From DATHYU01 sp033722675 (GTDB taxonomy: Bacteria > Actinomycetota > Acidimicrobiia > Spongiisociales > UBA11373), in contig JAWVYO010000010.1 in assembly GCA_033722675.1 (NCBI GenBank), positions 1 to 38,970 of the forward strand: 38,970 nucleotides of DNA. Reading direction: 5' to 3'. Below, in pieces: positions 38,047 through 38,970 of this stretch (position 1 is its first letter; each line of letters opens with the position of its first letter). The position numbers were made by a program, and so were the translations under genes. The notes below the pieces were generated by a model. It was not told the origin of the DNA and did no database searches. It saw only the letters and a list, made by a program, of their open reading frames with translations.

Positions 38047-38970
<924 letters not shown>

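Overview
The window is high-GC bacterial DNA. It carries the core ribosomal-protein region of an actinobacterium and runs on through cell-wall, tRNA-modification and chaperonin genes. The actinobacterial assignment rests on an F420-type luciferase-family oxidoreductase, a mycothiol-associated maleylpyruvate-isomerase-family protein, zinc-type L36, a glutamate-tailed S3 and very GC-rich third codon positions. A deep lineage such as the Acidimicrobiia would fit, but that is inference. No tRNA, rRNA, CRISPR array, insertion sequence or phage gene was seen. No database search was run; all calls come from reading the sequence.

Region 1 (1-9065) is the S10/spc cluster: rplW (partial), rplB, rpsS, rplV, rpsC, rplP, rpmC, rpsQ, rplN, rplX, rplE, rpsN, rpsH, rplF, rplR, rpsE, rpmD, rplO, secY. 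Most joints are 1-4 base stop/start overlaps, so translation is probably coupled. Region 2 (9066-14012) holds adk and map, then an ABC-2 exporter pair and a convergent acetyltransferase; infA is not at its common place next to map/rpmJ. Region 3 (14013-17096) is the alpha operon rpmJ-rpsM-rpsK-rpsD-rpoA-rplQ, with its own promoter and a leader of about 130 bases. Region 4 (17097-24100) is accessory: a ClC protein fused to CBS and TrkA-C domains, an F420-type oxidoreductase, a NUDIX hydrolase, a Yip1-like membrane protein, truA, and a minus-strand ilvA plus maleylpyruvate-isomerase-family pair.

Region 5 (24101-33256) runs rplM-rpsI-glmM, then glmS behind a recognisable glmS self-cleaving ribozyme, acpS, a minus-strand PopT/DUF368 undecaprenyl-phosphate translocase, nnr, alr and a NylC/DmpA-type hydrolase. 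GlmM and GlmS make amino-sugar precursors, Alr makes D-alanine and PopT recycles the lipid carrier, so this is largely an envelope-supply block. Region 6 (33257-37684) is udg-tsaE-tsaB-rimI-tsaD, the t6A tRNA-modification genes, ending in an M50 membrane protease with a CBS-like tail. Region 7 (37658-38970) is groES-groEL under two tandem CIRCE operators, the first of which also encodes the end of the protease gene.

The most notable observations are the glmS ribozyme in an apparently actinobacterial genome, the repeat-bearing 170-residue tail on S3, the CIRCE/coding overlap, the ClC-CBS-TrkA-C fusion, and a recurring TA[G/C][G/C]NT promoter-like hexamer that lies 6-8 bases before several start codons and so predicts leaderless mRNAs.
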